Shown: positions 59,649-64,000 of the stretch, piece after piece
Numbering within the stretch: the stretch's first letter is position 1
How the letters are laid out: every line of letters starts with the position of its first letter
DNA from: Clitoria ternatea
Lineage: Eukaryota > Streptophyta > Magnoliopsida > Fabales > Fabaceae
Direction of reading: 5' to 3'
DNA: 64,000 bases
Assembly (NCBI GenBank): GCA_037962975.1
Contig: CM075673.1
Span: forward strand, 151,982,667 to 152,046,666
The notes under the pieces: generated by a model
What the model saw: only the letters and a program-made list of their open reading frames with translations
Database searches by the model: none
Told to the model about the DNA's origin: nothing
Position numbers and translations under genes: made by a program

Positions 59649-61950
59649 AACGTCTTTATATATTTGGAAGTCTTGATTCTGTAAGTCTAATCGTGTTTTG
59701 TATGAAACAAGGCTTGGTAGATCAGACCCTGAAGTTGCAACTAGGATCAGACTTCACTTGAATTTTCTTTAGTCTCATACAGACTTATGTATCAATATCA
59801 AACTTTTTACAATAAGTTCCCCATCTCAATTATAGCTTAAGTTATATAGACTTTTGACCTAAAACACTTAATTTAAAAGGTTAGATAACATATTGACAAA
59901 CTTTATTTAATTAATTGTCTTAATGTGTATTATTAACAAATCTAGGGATAAGAACTATCAACATTAGAGTCTTTATAAAATATACTTGGTTCTAACACTT
60001 TTTTAATAAGCAGATTAGAATTGCTTCTTAAAATAAACAGAAATTTGTTTATTTTAAAAACTGTAAACAAACACATAAAAATTTAAAATAAGTATTTTTT
60101 AATTAACTTAAAATAAGTTTAAACAAAAAAGTCTCCCACTAAGGTCTTTTTTATCCTTTTTATTTTTGGAATTATTTCTTTCTCCTTATTCTATAAGATT
60201 ACTCATATCTATTAGAGGTAGGGTTGAACTCAAAGCTTTTTTTTAGTGTATATAATTAAGGACCTGGAGTGTGTTTTGTAATTCAAGTGACATTTTATAA
60301 ACCTTGCTTTTGTAGAGTAATTCTCTAGGGTTTGACACTTTATATGTTTTTTGTTTTCATTTTCTCACCTTCTTTTCATTCTTAACACATTGTAATTAGT
60401 TATTAGAGTTATAGGATCCATTATGAATAAATGACAAAAAAAATCAAACTGGAGTTTTCATCTATATTGAGGTTTAATTATGAATTACCAAAAATCTTAA
60501 TTATAGTTTAGCTTCTTTTAAGTTAAAAAAAATGGATAAAGATTTCTCTTCAAGGTCTTACGGATTGATTTAACTTACACTTTAGTTTTCAACTTTAACA
60601 TGATTTATTTTATTCATTTAGGTTTCAAAAACATCTCACTTTCTTTTTTTATATGTTAAATTTTACAATTTCATTTATCCAAATATGAGTTTCTTTTTAA
60701 AAAATTGTGTTTCTTTTATTCCTTAAAATTTTATAAAATATTAAATAAGAAGTTTGGAAACTTCCCAAACATAATATCAAATTCAATGCATTTTTGTACA
60801 GATGGCAAATAGAAATGTCGTGACATGTTTTTTGCCATGTTGAGGCTAATACCTTTGCCTTTGTTACATCTTGATTAAAAAAGAATAACTTTATGCATCT
60901 TTCCCAATATAGCCTTAACACAAGTGTTACAAAACTTTTAGCAATCTCAACGTATAATAATGTAATCCCAAAAATAATGTTAAGTTTTGTGATGATTTAC
61001 CCCCGACAAACATTATTTTTGTATTTGCCTAAAAGATGGTTATCAAATCATCCTTTATCAATTTATATTGCATGAAAAAAGATTAGGATCTTTTAATTGC
61101 ATTTGTTGTAAATATTCTAGCATGCCACTTGTATCTCTTGCCTTTATTTGAATTATGTTCTCAGTGAATGTATAAATTGCTATAATTTTTTAGGATGAAT
61201 CTAAGATTGTCGTGACCATCCACTTTATTAGAAGTGTTCATCAATCGATCTAATTTGTGTCAAATTGCTCAACTCATCTAGACAATAGGAAATCAAGCAA
61301 ACCATTAACAAAAAATAAAAAAAATAAGAAAACTACAATTTTACATAGTTTGGATCAAATTTTAAATCCTATGTCCGAAACAGAATCGAGTCAATCTAAA
61401 CCATAAATATTGTTAATTGATATTAATTAATTCAATTGTTTTTCTCTTAAATAAGTTCTTACCTATGTAATACATTATATCGCATTAATAAAATATTACA
61501 AACGGTCTTAAATAGTTATTTAAATAACATTGTATAATATTGGTATCAACTAAAACAATGTAAAAAAATATTATTTCATGATATTTTAAATGATATCTAA
61601 TAATATTCTTTTTAAAAAATTTCTATTCCAACTAATGAAATAAAATTTGTTTAAAATAAAAAACATAATATATATATTTTAAAAAATAAAACAAAAACCA
61701 ACATAGCCAATAATAGAATCAACCTTTTCACTCTAGATCATCTACAATGGTTGTGCTTAAATATTGGAAGCGTGTTGAGTTTCCTCCTCTTGCATGCTCA
61801 CGTTTGGAAGAACCTTTCATGGAGGAGAGAAATGTTTTGCTTGTTTTTATAAGCATTAAAACTTATTACTATAGTGTGGATCAACCTAATATTATAATGC
61901 ATATTAATTGCATTGCATGCAGGAAAAAAGATAAAAGTTCGATTAAAGCT

Positions 61951-61983
<33 letters not shown>

Positions 61984-63009
61984 ATTAATCATGCAAAATT
62001 GAATTGCAACAACTATATAAATTTAGTATTGCTTAACATAGTTTTGACCATTAAACAAAATATAGAGTTTTAAATAATTGCTAAAATATAAAGTAAGTAT
62101 ATAATTTTAGTTAAAATAAAGTCGTTATTGTTTTGACAGTTAAACAAAATTTATCTGGTTATACGTCATTTTTTTATTTAATTATTGTCATTACTACTTT
62201 ATGTATAATACGTACTTGTTATAATTATTATCATTCAAGCAACTTTTCTTTTTTTTTATCAAGTTAGCCTATTGTTTACAAATTTTGTCTAATGGATCCC
62301 AATCTAATTTGAATTCATATTTTAATTTTATACATAATTATCAACATCCTGTCAATCCAAGTTGATAATTTTGTTACCCATCCTAATTCCTTAACTACTC
62401 AAAATGCAAACATTTTTCACTATAACACTTACTACTTTTAGGAATGACTGGAAAATGTAACCTTAAGCGAAAAAACGGTTGCCTTGAGTTATACGAACAA
62501 TTTTGAGTATGGTATTCTTAAGTGTTCCCTTAGCCTAAGGGAATGGCTTTTCGGAGGCAAAAGCAATGGTACCATAAAATTGTTCTCTTTCACATGAGCA
62601 TATCAAATTATTCCAATTACATAATATAACAACGGTTTACAATTGTTGTCATTTTTAGCAATGACAATGTTTCTTAGCCATTATCTTGGCTGGTAACAGT
62701 TTTTTAACCATAATTGTTGTCTTAGATAAAAATAGTTCAAGACTATTGTTGTTGAGATGGCAATTGCCAACTATTTTAAAATGTTCCCTTACACTACAAG
62801 GGTTCATGCATTGACACGATAACTATTCATTTTTTATATAGAAATCAACTTATTCTTCTTTTAGGCATTGACAATGTTTTGTTCACTGTTTCCACATTTG
62901 TGGCAATTATTTTTCATTTCAAAGTCCATTTTTTTATATTAAAAAGGGTGAAAACACACCGATTAACTTCTCGAAAAATATATCGGAAACAAACTCTAGT
63001 GCAACAACA
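59649..63009. other. AT-rich spacer between the nest and the LINE remnant
   Basis: No coding region with family features. The first 400 bases continue the sequence interrupted at 44887. The rest is highly AT-rich. 62460-62840 has recurring AA(C/T)GGTT and GTTGTCAT/AATGACAA words and an isolated CACTACAAGGG at 62794, which is suggestive of a small DNA transposon but not provable by eye. Confidence 0.5.
61950..61983. repeat. (AC)n(AT)n compound microsatellite
   Basis: About 6 AC units followed by about 10 AT units. Confidence 0.95.
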
Positions 63010-63960
63010 AGGATCATGGAAATGTCCTACATAAGAGGCCAAGCAGGATGATATCTATCACAACCTGAGGTCACCATGACAATTACTGATTGGGAATACA
63101 ATTTGATAACCATATCATGAAAACCAAGCCTTTCAACCAAGCAAATACCATGAAGGAGACCCCAAAACTCTGATTAGATTGAGGAACAAAACCCCAAATT
63201 ATAGTAGAAACCTTTAATGAGCCTCCCCAACAAATCACAAATGAACCCACCACAAGCTGCTAACCTGATATTCCAAATAGACCCATCAGTATTCAAGTTG
63301 AAAGATCCATCCAAAGGATCCAACCAACCAACCAAGTGCTTTTTATGAAAACTCACACAAAATGGGACAATTATAGAGGGAGCCAACAAGGCGAAAGTAA
63401 CTTAGTATGTGGCTACCTAACTCTGCAAAAGGTGTCGCTTTCCTATAAAAAAACCCATATATGCCTCTCCATCCAAGCCATCTATATTGCCACACCAAAA
63501 AACGTTGGCCAATCACATCATTCATGCACCCAAGCTTTGGAATCAAGATTCCAATTAATCTAATCAACTAAGCCTAATGATTAAAAATTAACCCAATCCT
63601 TGGAATCCACAAAACAATCCCAAATATCCTTTATAATTGGACAATCCCAAAGACTATGAAGGATAGTTTCTGGAGCCTTATTGTAATGAGGGCACAAATC
63701 ACAATCACTCATATTTTTTGCTACAACAAGCAGCATTAGTTGGAAGACTCCCATACATGACTTTCCATAGAAAAGCCTGTATCTTAAGTGGGTCACGCCA
63801 CTTCCAAACTTTACTAAAAGGAATCCATAATCCCAAAATGGACTCAGGGTCTCTAATATAGTTTGAATCTGATCTATCATAACCTTTACCAGTAACAAGA
63901 GATCATCTGCAAAAAAGATATACGACACATTTGGTGCATCACTGTTGGTGTATACATTAC
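63010..63960 (-). pseudogene. L1-type LINE remnant (RT tail, zf-RVT, RNase H)
   Basis: Reading leftwards, the RT active-site segment APNVSYIFFADDLLLL is at about 63930-63890. A zinc-binding reverse-transcriptase domain follows (KWRDPLKIQAFLWKVMYGSL in one frame, then CDLCPHYNKAPETILHSLWD in another, so there is a frameshift near 63715). Then comes an RNase H-type domain (FNLNTDGSIWNIRLAACGGF at about 63300-63240, then SEFWGLLHGICLVERLGFHD) with an in-frame stop near 63175. This is the order of plant L1-type LINE ORF2 C-termini (RVT_1, zf-RVT, RVT_3). Most of RT, the endonuclease and ORF1 are not present, and large internal stretches are deleted. The upstream part may continue past 63960. Confidence 0.85.
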
Positions 63961-64000
63961 AAGCTATTAATATATCAATTTTAACTTATCAATAAAATAA

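Noticed and set aside
62794..62804. CACTACAAGGG as a possible CACTA terminus
   Set aside because: A single short match with no inverted partner, no subterminal repeat unit shared with it, and no transposase nearby.

Overview
Plant nuclear DNA, from a dicot and probably a legume. The evidence is intron-rich genes with GT-AG introns, a chloroplast ribosomal protein gene with its own intron, long AT-rich spacers, and dense nested plant transposons (CACTA, hAT, MITEs, Athila-like and Tekay-like Ty3/gypsy, L1). The legume guess rests only on the style of the LTR repeats.

Three cellular genes can be read completely, with every splice junction in frame. (1) 21591-25905 (+) encodes a four-exon, multi-pass membrane RING-H2 E3 ubiquitin ligase of 332 aa. 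(2) 28337-28902 (-) encodes PSRP5, a plastid 50S ribosome protein, in two exons (147 aa). (3) 31991-41976 (-) encodes ALADIN, a WD40 nucleoporin, in 14 exons (448 aa). One ALADIN intron has AT-AC ends and U12-type signals. From memory, PSRP5 and ALADIN are also neighbours in Arabidopsis (At3g56910/At3g56900), so this block looks like conserved microsynteny. At the left edge (1-630, -) are two exons of a GH28 polygalacturonase-like gene, followed by a subtilase fragment.

Layout: 1-2100 gene fragments and repeats; about 2100-9574 a decayed CACTA element whose 3' end lies inside the reverse transcriptase of an Athila-like element (9578-14608, -); 14609-15516 an LTR remnant; 16402-20689 a hAT-like element containing a 3.06 kb solo LTR; 20690-43600 the gene-rich part, with MITEs and a hAT-within-hAT nest in ALADIN intron 7; 44888-59648 a three-level retrotransposon nest; 59649-63009 AT-rich spacer; 63010-63960 an L1-type LINE remnant.

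The 44888-59648 nest is the structural highlight. A roughly 4.0 kb solo LTR (-) was hit by an Athila-like element that later collapsed to a solo LTR (+). That LTR was then hit by a 9.2 kb Tekay-like chromovirus (+), which is nearly intact in structure but has two nonsense codons and a frameshift. The matching target-site duplications are GCGCT/GCGCT for the youngest, CATGG/CATAG for the middle one and AACAT/AACGT for the oldest. Most lesions in the mobile elements fit C-to-T or G-to-A change, as expected of methylated, silenced DNA. I found no tRNA, rRNA or CRISPR array. No clearly new cellular system is evident; the most notable items are the AT-AC intron, the nests, and several unexplained repeat architectures.
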